A DNA stretch of 64,000 bases from Alphaproteobacteria bacterium. GTDB taxonomy: Bacteria > Myxococcota_A > UBA796 > CAJQPC01. Where the stretch lies: NCBI GenBank assembly GCA_020632795.1, contig JACKEV010000011.1, positions 496,001 through 560,000 on the forward strand. Direction: 5' to 3'. Position 1 is the stretch's first letter. Each line of letters begins with the position of its first letter. Of this stretch, positions 22,695 through 30,933 are shown in pieces. The position numbers were made by a program, and so were the translations under genes. The notes below the pieces were generated by a model. It had not been told where the DNA came from, did not search any database, and saw only the letters and a list, made by a program, of their open reading frames with translations.

Positions 22695-23642
22695 ATGCTT
22701 GAGAAGCCCCCCGTCGACGTCGCCCACGCCGGGCTGCGTGCCCTGAAGACCCTCGCCCAGGCCGACGGCGCGTTCAGCGAGGTCGAGCGCGGCCTGCTCC
22801 GAGACGTGCAGCGCCACATCCTGGACACCGACTTCGACCTCGACGCCCTCACGCCCATCACGCCGGAGGCCCTCGCCGCCGCGATCCCCCAGGAGCGCTT
22901 CCGCCGCCGGGTGCTCAGCGGTCTGGTGCTGCTGACGGTGATGGACGGGGAGCTGAGCGAGGCCGAGCGCCGGCTCGTGGACGACTTCTCCGCTGCGCTG
23001 GGCGTCGAGACCGCCGAGCTGCGCGACATGCGCCGCCTCGCGGACCGCCGGATTCTCGCCCTGCGCGTGGGGCTGCTGCGCCGCTTCACCCCCGCCATCC
23101 TGCTCCGCCGGGAGTGGAAGGAGCGGGGCCTGCGGGGCATCACGCGCTTCGTCCAGCAGCTCATCGTGCCCGAGAACCCCTCCCTCGCCGCCCGCTACCA
23201 GGCCCTGGAGGACCTGCCCGAGGGCACGCTGGGCCGGGCGTACTTCGACTTCATCCGCGGCAACGGCTTCAGCTTCCCCGGCGAGGCGGGCTCCCCGCCC
23301 GAGGTCATCATCTTCCACGACTGCAACCACGTGCTCTCCGGCTACGGCACCACCCCCGAGGAGGAGGCCCAGATCGCCGCCTTCCACGCCGGCTACCACA
23401 AGGAGGATCCCTTCGGCCTGCTCATGTTCGCGCTGGTGCAGTTCCACATGGGCGTCAAGGTGGCCCCGGTGGCGGAGGGTGAGCTCGGCCGGGTGCCGCC
23501 CGACCTGCTGCTGCGTGCCTTCGCCCGCGGCGCGAAGATGAAGCGCGACCTGTTCGAGGACTGGCGCCCCCAGGACGACTTCGAGACCCCGGTGGCGGAC
23601 CTGCGGGAGGCTTTCGGCATCGAGCCTCGGGACGAGGCGTAA
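22695..23642 (+). CDS. TerB-like / Coq4-like fusion protein
   Basis: A 315-residue protein with two parts. Residues about 10-115 are a helical TerB-like module (LAQADGAFSEVERGLLRDV, then VMDGELSEAERRLVDDF, two acidic-turn repeats). Residues about 165-300 resemble Coq4, the ubiquinone-biosynthesis organiser. LPEGTLGRAYFDFIRGNG is followed by the zinc motif His208-Asp209-x2-His212-x11-Glu224 (HDxxHx11E, exact). Coq4 has recently been tied to oxidative decarboxylation of the quinone ring. No other quinone gene lies in the window, so a general metal-dependent role is also possible. The fusion is unusual. Confidence 0.7.
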   Translation: MLEKPPVDVAHAGLRALKTLAQADGAFSEVERGLLRDVQRHILDTDFDLDALTPITPEALAAAIPQERFRRRVLSGLVLLTVMDGELSEAERRLVDDFSAALGVETAELRDMRRLADRRILALRVGLLRRFTPAILLRREWKERGLRGITRFVQQLIVPENPSLAARYQALEDLPEGTLGRAYFDFIRGNGFSFPGEAGSPPEVIIFHDCNHVLSGYGTTPEEEAQIAAFHAGYHKEDPFGLLMFALVQFHMGVKVAPVAEGELGRVPPDLLLRAFARGAKMKRDLFEDWRPQDDFETPVADLREAFGIEPRDEA

Positions 23643-23689
23643 GGAACCGGCTCCGTCTCGCGTTGTCGCAGCGAGCACGGAGAAACAAG

Positions 23690-24358
23690 ATGCACCGCGA
23701 CGACCTCCCCATCCCCGAGCCCTGCCACGAAGACTGGTCCGCGATGACGGGCGACGCGCAGCGCCGGTTCTGCGACCACTGCGACAAGCACGTCCACGAC
23801 CTCTCCGAGATGACCCGCGACGACGCCGTCGCCCTGCTGCGTGACGCCGAGAAGCCCTGCGTGCGCTTCGCCTGCGGCCCCGACGGCAACATCCGATTCA
23901 AGCCCAGCCGCAGGGCCTTCCTGGGCCGCGCCGGGGCAGCGGCTGTCGGTCTGAGCGTGGGCCTCCCCGCCGCCGCCGCAGCGGTCGCCACCCCCGAGGG
24001 CTGCGCCGAGCCCAGCCTCCTGGAGCGCATGGCCCGCTCCATTGGCGAGTGGCTGAGCGACGTCCCCGCGCCGGTGCTCATGGGCGAGCCCATGCCCCCC
24101 GAGGAGGTCCTGATGGGCGACGTCTTCATCGAGATCATGCCCGAGCCCGAGCCTCTGGAGGAGTTCGAGGTGATCAAGGGCAAGCCCGCGCTGCCCGAGC
24201 CTGTCGAGCCCTCTCCGCCCCCGGCCACCCTCACGCCGGTCGAGCCCGCGCCGCCCCCGGCCACCCTCACGGCGGTCGAGCCCGCTCCGCCCCCGGAGGT
24301 CGTCATCCCCGATCACTTCGTGATGGGTGGGGTCACCCCGCCGCCGCGCGAGCCGTAG
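23690..24358 (+). CDS. Cys/His-rich domain protein with internal Tat-like segment and Pro-rich tail
   Basis: The start is ATG 23690 with GGAG eight bases upstream, giving 222 residues. Residues 8-62 form a compact motif seen in several phyla: PEPCHEDWSAM, then RFCDHCDKHVHDLSEMT and CVRFAC (Cys12, Cys28, Cys31, Cys57, Cys62). It is probably a metal-binding module. At 73-95 a twin-Arg signal-like stretch (SRRAFLGRAG plus hydrophobic run) sits in the middle of the protein, so it may be a membrane anchor with the Cys domain inside the cell. The tail is an EPxPPPATLT repeat encoded by a 36-bp tandem repeat. It overlaps the convergent oxidoreductase gene by 26 bp. Confidence 0.65.
   Translation: MHRDDLPIPEPCHEDWSAMTGDAQRRFCDHCDKHVHDLSEMTRDDAVALLRDAEKPCVRFACGPDGNIRFKPSRRAFLGRAGAAAVGLSVGLPAAAAAVATPEGCAEPSLLERMARSIGEWLSDVPAPVLMGEPMPPEEVLMGDVFIEIMPEPEPLEEFEVIKGKPALPEPVEPSPPPATLTPVEPAPPPATLTAVEPAPPPEVVIPDHFVMGGVTPPPREP
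24203..24298 (+). repeat. 36-bp coding tandem repeat (2.7 copies)
   Basis: Units start at 24203, 24239 and 24275 (last one partial) and encode VEPxPPPATLTx. They form the proline-rich tail of the Cys-rich protein. Copies differ at only a few positions, so copy number may vary between strains. Confidence 0.85.
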
Positions 24359-26096
24359 CGAGCGCCTGCGCCTCCAGCGCCGAAGCCGCCGCCACCCCGG
24401 ACTCGGCGGCGGCCTCCACACAGCCCCCGTTGACGCTGGTGCGCAGCCAGTCACCAGCCAGGACGAGGTTGGGGAAGCCCGAGCCCCCCGGCGCCAGCCG
24501 CGCCCCCGTCGTGCCCGGCGGGGTGAGGACGTAGCGCTCGGTGGGGCTGTCGTTGACGCGCAGGTAGCGCGACACCACCTGCCCCCGGTCGAAGCCCCCG
24601 CCCGGCGCCCGGGTGGCCGGGAACAGGCGCGGCAGCTCCCGATCCATCCAGGGCTCCGCCTCCGCGGCCAGGGCCTCCAGGGCGCGCGGTCGGTCCGGGG
24701 CGGCGTCGCAGAAGTAGGCCACCGAGCGCGGCCCATCCGGCCCCCAGTCCTCGGCCGCCAGCACCTCGCTCATGTCCGCGTAGGAGGCGAAGGGGCGCGC
24801 GCCGGCGGTCATCACGGTGGAGCCGGTCGTCCAGCCCAGGCCGGCGAGGTCCGGCTTCATCCAGAGCTGCATCGCGGCGGTGGCGACCGAGCGACAGCCC
24901 CGCACCGCCGCGTCAAAGGCCGGGCTTCGCGCCATCAGGTCCCCCGCGATGGGGGCGAGGGCCGGACCGGGGATGCCCAGCACCACGGCGTCGAAGTCCC
25001 GCCCCCGCGCCAGGCGCAGCGCCGCAGGCCCCTCGGACCGGAGCTGCGCCGCCAGGGGGGCCGCCGGCCAGCAGGGCACCCCGCGCACCGGAATGAGCGG
25101 TCGGTACGCGAAGGGACCGCCCCGCACCCGCGCCTCCACCGCGAAGTCGACCGCCTCGACCTGCGCGCGCGCCCGCAGGCCCGTCACCCGATGGAAGAAG
25201 GCGAAGCGCACCCCCCGCGCCGAGAGCACCTCGTAGAGCGGCGAGAAGATGGTGTCCCCCATGCCATACCGCATGCGCCACAGGGGCGCCCCGCGCCAGG
25301 TGAACGCGATGCGCAGCAGGGTGCGGATGCCCGCCCCCGCCGCCATGCAGCCCCGCCCGGCGCCGGAGCGGCCGTCGGGGTAGGCGAAGCCGAGGTCGTA
25401 GAGCGCCTGGATGGGCGGGGCGTTGCGCACCACCTCGTCCTCGGCGCCGTGCCGGGCCAGCCAGGCCCGCAGGTCGTATGCGTCGATGCGATCGAAGCCT
25501 GCGAGGCCGTGCGGCACCACGTCGCGCGCGAGCCCCCGCGCCACGCAGGCCGAGAGGCGCGCCAGCACCCGGGCCCGCCGGAGCTGCTCCCGCAGCGGCA
25601 CCCCCTCCGCGCCCAGGATCCGGCCCCAGGCCCCCGCCCGGCTGAAGTGGACCAGCGCCTGGACCCAGCGCCCCAGCTCCTCGGGCCCGGCGTCGGCCCA
25701 GGGCAGGCCCGGGGTCGGCGGCAGGCTGAGGTGCCAGGGGGCCTCCCCCGCCGCGGCCACGCTGATCCGGTGCTGTGGGGAGAAGGCGCCCTCGATGCCG
25801 CGCATGGGGCAGCCCGGCGGCGGGCGCCAGGCCTCGAAGACGTCAGCCATCATGCGGAAGGCGGTGCGGTACCAGCCCATCCACATGTGCAGGCCGTGCT
25901 CCTCGATGCGCATGCCCTGGTCGGGGTCGCGGCCGGTGGCCCCCTTGCCGCCCAGGCGGTGCCCCAGGGTGAAGACGGTGACGGCGAAGCGCTCCCGCAG
26001 CGCGGGCGTGGCGGACAGCGCCCATGCGGCGCTCATCGCGCCCACGCCGCCGCCGAGCACGACGACGCGGACCTTTTCGGGCATCGGGGCGTTCAT
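24333..26096 (-). CDS. FAD-dependent amine-oxidase/phytoene-desaturase-like oxidoreductase 2
   Basis: A 587-residue flavoprotein. The start is ATG 26096 in an ATGA overlap with the upstream gene (MNAPMPEKVRVVVLGGGVG). The dinucleotide fold is VVVLGGGVGAMSAAWAL, with the HRLGGKGATGRD loop that follows it in desaturases. EEHGLHMWMGWY resembles the plant-type phytoene desaturase substrate edge. The C-terminal FAD motif is NLVLAGDWLRTSVNGGCVEAAAESG. It is clearly paralogous to the gene at 27192-29375 but shorter. Likely substrates are long-chain polyenes or other hydrophobic molecules; no phytoene synthase is nearby, so carotenoid work is not established. It is the third gene of a sigma-54-type operon. 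Confidence 0.85.
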   Translation of the reverse strand: MNAPMPEKVRVVVLGGGVGAMSAAWALSATPALRERFAVTVFTLGHRLGGKGATGRDPDQGMRIEEHGLHMWMGWYRTAFRMMADVFEAWRPPPGCPMRGIEGAFSPQHRISVAAAGEAPWHLSLPPTPGLPWADAGPEELGRWVQALVHFSRAGAWGRILGAEGVPLREQLRRARVLARLSACVARGLARDVVPHGLAGFDRIDAYDLRAWLARHGAEDEVVRNAPPIQALYDLGFAYPDGRSGAGRGCMAAGAGIRTLLRIAFTWRGAPLWRMRYGMGDTIFSPLYEVLSARGVRFAFFHRVTGLRARAQVEAVDFAVEARVRGGPFAYRPLIPVRGVPCWPAAPLAAQLRSEGPAALRLARGRDFDAVVLGIPGPALAPIAGDLMARSPAFDAAVRGCRSVATAAMQLWMKPDLAGLGWTTGSTVMTAGARPFASYADMSEVLAAEDWGPDGPRSVAYFCDAAPDRPRALEALAAEAEPWMDRELPRLFPATRAPGGGFDRGQVVSRYLRVNDSPTERYVLTPPGTTGARLAPGGSGFPNLVLAGDWLRTSVNGGCVEAAAESGVAAASALEAQALATARAAAG

Positions 26097-27199
26097 CGGC
26101 GCCTCCTGCGGGGGTTTCGGCGGAGCACGCGGCCGCGCCCCAGGCGGTAGGCGGCCTGCAGCGAGAACGCCGCCGTCGGGCGGCCGAGCGGGGGCAGCCA
26201 GGGGTCCAGGTGCTCCACCCGGGGCTCGGCCAGCCGGGTGAGCCTCCCGAGGTCGAGCAGGGAGAAGCGGCTCTCCACCAGCTCGTCCACCCGGTCGCGG
26301 CCGGCGACCCCGGCGATGACCTTGCGGGTGAAGACGCGGGGGCGGAGCAGGGCCCGCAGCGCTCGGGGCGCGGCTCCGGCCGCGAGCGGGGTCCCCTCCC
26401 CCCAACCCAGGCGCAGCGCCAGGCGGTGGTCGAGGGCCACCTCGGCGCCGTCGCTGTGCAGCCAGATCCGCCCCGGACGCTTGGGGAAGCCGTATATCTC
26501 CCGGCCCAGCAGGATGGCCATCGTCGCGGTGACCACGAGGGCGGGCACGAAGACCCCCAGGCGCCCGCGCGGGCCCACGCAGGGAATGAACACGGCCAGC
26601 TCCCGATACGCCCCCGCCCGCGTGGGGCCCCCCGGTCCGTCGGTCCGGCTGCCGCCCACCTCAGCGAGGACCAGCAGGCTCGCTCCCCCCAGCCCGGGGA
26701 TCAGCCGCAGCCCCGGCGGCAACAGCGCCCGCAGCGCCGCGCGCTCGCCCGCCATCACGAAGGCCGTCAGCGCGACCGGCCCGAAGGTGTAGGGCCCCGG
26801 AACCAGACGCCCGCCCGGGGCGAAGAAGTCGTCGAGGTCGCCCAGGCTGGCGGCGAAGCCGTCCTCCAGCGCCGCCCGCGCGGCGGCCTGGCGGCGGGCC
26901 TCAGCCAGCGCCAGCGCCGGGCTCCGGTCCAGCGCGGCGAGCCAGGACGCCGCCGGCACCCGGAGCCCCGCCACCGGCCCCAGCGCCACCACGTCGACGC
27001 GGTGCCGCCCCTCCCCCAGCAGCGCGGCGGCCCCCGCGCGCATCGGGGCGTCGATGATGTCGATGAGACGGCCATCACGGAAGAGGCCCACGCGCCCCTC
27101 GCGCAGGTGGAGGACCTCGCGGACCGGCTCGCCGGCGCGGACGAGCGTCGCGCCCGTGTCGGCGGTGAAGCCCTCGCCGGGGACGTCGTCCTCAGCCAT
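26093..27199 (-). CDS. Cyclic-nucleotide-domain / acetoacetate-decarboxylase-like fusion
   Basis: A 368-residue protein of two parts. Residues about 5-100 look like a cNMP-binding or Crp-type beta-barrel (GATLVRAGEPVREVLHLREG, then RVDVVALGPVAGLRVPA), although the phosphate-binding cassette is not well conserved. Residues about 130-330 match the acetoacetate decarboxylase superfamily, with the telling GREIYGFPKRPGRIWLH segment and AYRELAVFIPC. The Lys in GFPK is not the Schiff-base Lys by itself; the catalytic Lys could not be assigned. The C-terminus is Arg-rich. It overlaps both neighbours (8 and 4 bases), so it is coupled to the two oxidoreductases and may act on their product. Confidence 0.75.
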   Translation of the reverse strand: MAEDDVPGEGFTADTGATLVRAGEPVREVLHLREGRVGLFRDGRLIDIIDAPMRAGAAALLGEGRHRVDVVALGPVAGLRVPAASWLAALDRSPALALAEARRQAAARAALEDGFAASLGDLDDFFAPGGRLVPGPYTFGPVALTAFVMAGERAALRALLPPGLRLIPGLGGASLLVLAEVGGSRTDGPGGPTRAGAYRELAVFIPCVGPRGRLGVFVPALVVTATMAILLGREIYGFPKRPGRIWLHSDGAEVALDHRLALRLGWGEGTPLAAGAAPRALRALLRPRVFTRKVIAGVAGRDRVDELVESRFSLLDLGRLTRLAEPRVEHLDPWLPPLGRPTAAFSLQAAYRLGRGRVLRRNPRRRRR

Positions 27200-29375
27200 G
27201 GGGCACCCCCACCCGCGCCCGAGCGAAGGGCCGGGCCATGAAGTCCTCGCCCACGATGGGGAGGTCCTCGCCGCTCAAGGCCCGCGCGGCGGCCAGGCCG
27301 GACATCGTGGCGGCCTCCACGCTGGTGGTGTTGATGCCGGTCCGGGTCCAGGTCCCGGCGAACACGAGGTTGTCGAGGCCGCTCTCGTGGGCCTCCAGCC
27401 TGAAGCGGGCGGTGTCGGTGCGCGCCCCCACGGCCTGCTCGATGGGGGCGGTGTTGGCCCGGATGTACTGCCCCCGGAGGCGCTCGGGGCCCAGGCGCTG
27501 GCCGTCGTCGTGCAGCGCGGCCCAGTCGAAGCCGCCGCCGGGGGCGCGGGCCCCGGGCCACATCGCCGCGCCGTGGGCGTCGAGCTGGGCGGCGATCTCG
27601 ACGCGGGCCCGCTCGACCGCCGCGTCACCCTCCAAGGTGTGGGGCCAGACCCCGCAGAGGTAGTGCAGCGCCTGGGGGCCGCCCGGGCCGTGGCCCTCGT
27701 GGTCCAGGATCGGCGTCTCGTCCGCCCAGATGCTCAGGGGGGTGGCCCAGCCCACCATCGCGGCCCGCTCCGGGGCCCCGCCGAGGGCCTCCGGGCCGCG
27801 GGTCCACCAGAGCTGGGCGGCCAGGGTGGGCACCAGGCGGATGCGGTCGGTGAGCTGGCGGAACGCCGGGTTCGCGGCCCGAAGCTGCTCGCAGACCCCG
27901 GGGCGGCCGTTCATGGGGGTCAGGGCCCCCAGCGGCAGCGCCAGGACCACGTCGTCGAAGTCCACGCCCCGGGCGAGCACGCGGCAGGACGTCGGACTGG
28001 CCGGGGAGCGCAGGGACTCGAAGTCCACCCCCGCAGCCTTCAGCGCCGCGCCCCCCTCAAGCTGGGACCAGTCCGGCTCGACCGGCCAGCACACCAGCCC
28101 GTCGCGCACGAAGGTGGGCCGGTACGGGGCGCCGTCCGCGGTCTTCGCCTGGACGGTGAAGCGCAGCCGCTCCGCCCGGCGCTGGTCGGCGGACAGCTCC
28201 ACGGCCTCGACCCGGTGGAAGAAGCGGAACTGCACCCCCTGCGCCTGGAGCACCTCGTACAGCGGCGCGATCAGCACCTCCCCCATCGCGCCGTTGAGCA
28301 GGAAGATGACCGCGTTCTTGTAGGTCAGGGCCACGCGGATGGCGACCCGCGCGGCGGTGCCGGCCTCGAAGTCCGGGCGGTCCGGGTCGCCGCCCTCGTA
28401 CTGGAAGCAGGTGTCGTAGAGCGCGCGCACCGGCGGCCAGTCCCACAGGGTGCGCCGGGTGGCGCCGTGGTCGGCCAGCCAGGCCCGCAGCTCGTAGCGG
28501 TTGAGCCGATCCAGGTCCCAGTCCAGGAACACGCCGTCGCGGGGGTCCATGAGCCCGCGCAGGAACGCGAGCACGTAGTCCGCGAGCAGCAGGCCCTCGA
28601 CGGTCCGGAGCGGCAGCCGGGCGCAGCGGACCAGCGCCTCCCGCAGCACCCGGTGGGCGGCCCGCAGCGCCCGATCCGCCCGGCGCGCGACCCGGGGGTC
28701 GAGGCCCGCGGTGAAGCCGTCGAGCTGCGCCCCGACCACGCCCAGCAGGCGGTCGATGGCTTCGAACGCGCGGGGCGGCCCGGCGTCGGGGCGAGGCCAC
28801 AGGGCCCGCCGCAGCCAGGCCGGCAGCCGACGCCGCAGCCCGGGGATGGGGAAACCCAGCCGGGCGGCCTGGGTCTTGAGCCCGCAGCGTACGAGGTCCA
28901 GGGCGGTGTGCAGCGCAGCCACCGGGCCGGGCAGCAGCCGCCCGTCCCCGGGCCGGGCCGCGTTCCGGGGGAAGAAGAAGTCCATCCGGCGAAACGCCTC
29001 GCCGTCGGGCTCCCCGAACGGCGTCAGCTCCTGCGGGCTCACGGCATCCCACAGGCTGCCGAAGGGGCAGCCCTCCGGCGCCGCCCAGCGCGCGTACACC
29101 TCGTCGGCGACGCGGAAGAGGTTCTCGTACATCCCGAACAGGACGTGCAGCCCGTGCTCCTCGCTGCGCCAGGCCCGCTCGGGGCGGCGCCCGCTGGCGA
29201 GCTTGCCGCCCAGCCGGTGGCCGAGCTGGTAGACGGTGACCGCGTAGCGCGCCCGCAGCGCGGGGGTTCGGGAGAGCGCATACGCGGCGGTCAGGCCCGC
29301 CATGCCGCCCCCCAGGATGGCCACCTCTCTCCGCCCGCCCGGCCGCCGGACGACGTCGTCTTCGCTCTGGAGCAT
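27192..29375 (-). CDS. FAD-dependent amine-oxidase/phytoene-desaturase-like oxidoreductase 1
   Basis: A 727-residue flavoprotein, first gene of the operon. The start is ATG 29375 behind AAGGAGGG. The FAD fold begins at residue 18 (VAILGGGMAGLTAAYALS) with HRLGGKLASGRR and EEHGLHVLFGMYENLF; the C-terminal motif is NLVFAGTWTRTGINTTSVEAATMSG. It is about 140 residues longer than its paralogue at 24333-26096, mainly by helical inserts around residues 150-290. Related proteins are annotated as carotenoid or hydroxysqualene desaturases or simply NAD(P)-binding oxidoreductases. The sigma-54 promoter just upstream indicates expression on demand rather than housekeeping. Confidence 0.85.
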   Translation of the reverse strand: MLQSEDDVVRRPGGRREVAILGGGMAGLTAAYALSRTPALRARYAVTVYQLGHRLGGKLASGRRPERAWRSEEHGLHVLFGMYENLFRVADEVYARWAAPEGCPFGSLWDAVSPQELTPFGEPDGEAFRRMDFFFPRNAARPGDGRLLPGPVAALHTALDLVRCGLKTQAARLGFPIPGLRRRLPAWLRRALWPRPDAGPPRAFEAIDRLLGVVGAQLDGFTAGLDPRVARRADRALRAAHRVLREALVRCARLPLRTVEGLLLADYVLAFLRGLMDPRDGVFLDWDLDRLNRYELRAWLADHGATRRTLWDWPPVRALYDTCFQYEGGDPDRPDFEAGTAARVAIRVALTYKNAVIFLLNGAMGEVLIAPLYEVLQAQGVQFRFFHRVEAVELSADQRRAERLRFTVQAKTADGAPYRPTFVRDGLVCWPVEPDWSQLEGGAALKAAGVDFESLRSPASPTSCRVLARGVDFDDVVLALPLGALTPMNGRPGVCEQLRAANPAFRQLTDRIRLVPTLAAQLWWTRGPEALGGAPERAAMVGWATPLSIWADETPILDHEGHGPGGPQALHYLCGVWPHTLEGDAAVERARVEIAAQLDAHGAAMWPGARAPGGGFDWAALHDDGQRLGPERLRGQYIRANTAPIEQAVGARTDTARFRLEAHESGLDNLVFAGTWTRTGINTTSVEAATMSGLAAARALSGEDLPIVGEDFMARPFARARVGVPHG

Positions 29376-29407
29376 GCACCCTCCTTCGTCGGTCCGGGCT
29401 GCTCTGA

Positions 29408-29423
29408 AGCAAGGAGTGTTCCA
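29408..29423 (-). promoter_or_regulatory. Sigma-54 (RpoN) promoter
   Basis: On the minus strand TGGAACACTCCTTGCT keeps the obligatory GG and GC ten bases apart (GG at 29422-29421, GC at 29410-29409). It differs from the TGGCACG-N4-TTGCW consensus at two positions. Initiation would fall near 29397, about 20 bases before the ATG at 29375. A sigma-54 activator gene lies directly divergent. Confidence 0.75.
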
Positions 29424-29495
29424 GCGGACGCCTCTTCCGAGAGCCCCTGTTCATCGGCATCACGGACGACGTGTGTGCGGCGTGGTGTTCCACCG

Positions 29496-29525
29496 GGCGG
29501 GACATGTGCCAGCGCTGGCGGGACA
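29496..29525. promoter_or_regulatory. Candidate enhancer (upstream activating) site
   Basis: Two copies of GGCGGGACA (29496-29504 and 29517-29525) are exactly 21 bp apart, two helical turns. They enclose most of a perfect palindrome GCCAGCGCTGGC (29508-29519). The block is about 75-100 bp upstream of the sigma-54 promoter, a normal distance for an enhancer-binding protein. Binding by the adjacent FHA activator is inferred. Confidence 0.5.
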
Positions 29526-29562
29526 CGATACGCAGAGGGTGTTCCCCCTTCATTGGAGCCCG

Positions 29563-30918
29563 GTGAGCCGCGCTGGTCCGACCCTCGACGCGACGCGCAC
29601 GGACTCCGGCGCCCCCTCCAGCGACCCGGGCGCGACCCGGGCCAGCCCCTCGCTCGTGCTGGTGCATCACCCTGATCCGCGGCACATCGGCGCGCGGGTC
29701 ACCCTGGCGCCGGGGCAGTCGCTGACCCTCGGGCGACGGGGCGACGCCCTGGGGCCGGGGGTGCTCGACGACGACCGCCTGTCCCGCCGCCAATGCACCC
29801 TGACCGGCCAGGGCGAGCAGCTCCTCCTCCGGGACCTGGGCAGCCGGAACGGCACGACCTGCAACGGCCTGCGGGTGGAGCAGACCCGGCTGGCGTCGGG
29901 GGACGTGCTGGGGGCCGGGCGGCTGCTGTGGGTGGTCGAGCAGGCCGACCCGCCGGCCATCCCCCCCGAGGGGCCCCTGATCGGCCTGAGCCTGGCGCGG
30001 GCGCGGCTGCTGGAGCGGCTGCAGCGCATCGCGCCGCTGGGGGCGAACGTGCTGATCACCGGGGAGACCGGCGTGGGCAAGGAGCTGGCCGCGCGCGCCC
30101 TCCACGACCTCAGCGGGCGCGGTGGGCCCTTCGTCGCGGTGAACTGCGGGGCGGTCGACGACGGGGTGGCCAACAGCGAGCTGCTGGGCCACGCCCGGGG
30201 GGCCTTCACCGGGGCCGCGGCCGAGCGGACCGGACTCATCCCCCAGGCCCACGGGGGCACCCTCTTCCTGGATGAGATCGGCGAGGCCTCGCCCGCGCTG
30301 ATGACGCGCCTCTTGCGGGTGCTGGAGGACGGCGAGGTGCGCCCGGTGGGGGCGAACCGGGCGCGGACCGTGGACGTGCGCTTCGTCGCCGCCACCCACC
30401 GCGACCTGGAGGGCGCCATCGCGGACGGCAGCTTCCGCGCGGACCTCTTCGCCCGGCTGGCCCAGTGGCAGGTGCCGATCCCGCCTCTGCGCGCGCGGCG
30501 TGCGGACATCCTCCCCATCGCCCGGCACCTCGCGGCCCGCGCCGCCGGTCAGCCCGTGGGCCTGCACCATCGCCTCGCCCGCTGGCTGCTGCTGGGGCGC
30601 TGGCCGCTGAACGTGCGCGGGCTCGACGCGGCGATGCGGGAGCTGGTGCTGCTGAGCGACGGCGTCGACGTGGGCCTGCCGGACGCGCCGAGCGCCGCGC
30701 TGGAGGCCGCCCGGGGATCCCCCCGGCCCGCCGACCCCGCGCCGGACGCGCGGCCCGACGCCGCGACCCTCCGCGCCGCGCTCACGGCCGCCAACGGGAA
30801 CGTGAAGGCCTGCGCCGCCCACCTCGGGATCGGCCGCACCACCCTCTACCGCTGGCTGCGGGAGCACGGCATCGACCCCCGGTCGGCGCGGGGCGCAGGC
30901 GACAATAGGGCCGATTGA
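29563..30918 (+). CDS. FHA-domain sigma-54-dependent transcriptional activator
   Basis: The start is taken as GTG 29563 behind TGGAG, giving 451 residues; the open frame extends farther upstream but through the divergent promoter. Residues about 31-130 are an FHA phosphothreonine-binding domain (GRRG, SRRQ, GSRNGTTCNG). The AAA+ domain follows with Walker A GETGVGKE at 167-174, sigma-54 contact loop GAFTGA at 213-218 and Walker B GGTLFLDEIG. The C-terminal Fis-type helix-turn-helix is GNVKACAAHLGIGRTTLYRW. The FHA in place of a receiver domain means it should be switched by a Ser/Thr kinase; one is encoded 15 bp downstream. The likely target is the divergent oxidoreductase operon. Confidence 0.92.
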   Translation: MSRAGPTLDATRTDSGAPSSDPGATRASPSLVLVHHPDPRHIGARVTLAPGQSLTLGRRGDALGPGVLDDDRLSRRQCTLTGQGEQLLLRDLGSRNGTTCNGLRVEQTRLASGDVLGAGRLLWVVEQADPPAIPPEGPLIGLSLARARLLERLQRIAPLGANVLITGETGVGKELAARALHDLSGRGGPFVAVNCGAVDDGVANSELLGHARGAFTGAAAERTGLIPQAHGGTLFLDEIGEASPALMTRLLRVLEDGEVRPVGANRARTVDVRFVAATHRDLEGAIADGSFRADLFARLAQWQVPIPPLRARRADILPIARHLAARAAGQPVGLHHRLARWLLLGRWPLNVRGLDAAMRELVLLSDGVDVGLPDAPSAALEAARGSPRPADPAPDARPDAATLRAALTAANGNVKACAAHLGIGRTTLYRWLREHGIDPRSARGAGDNRAD

Positions 30919-30933
30919 GCACACCGGAGCGGC

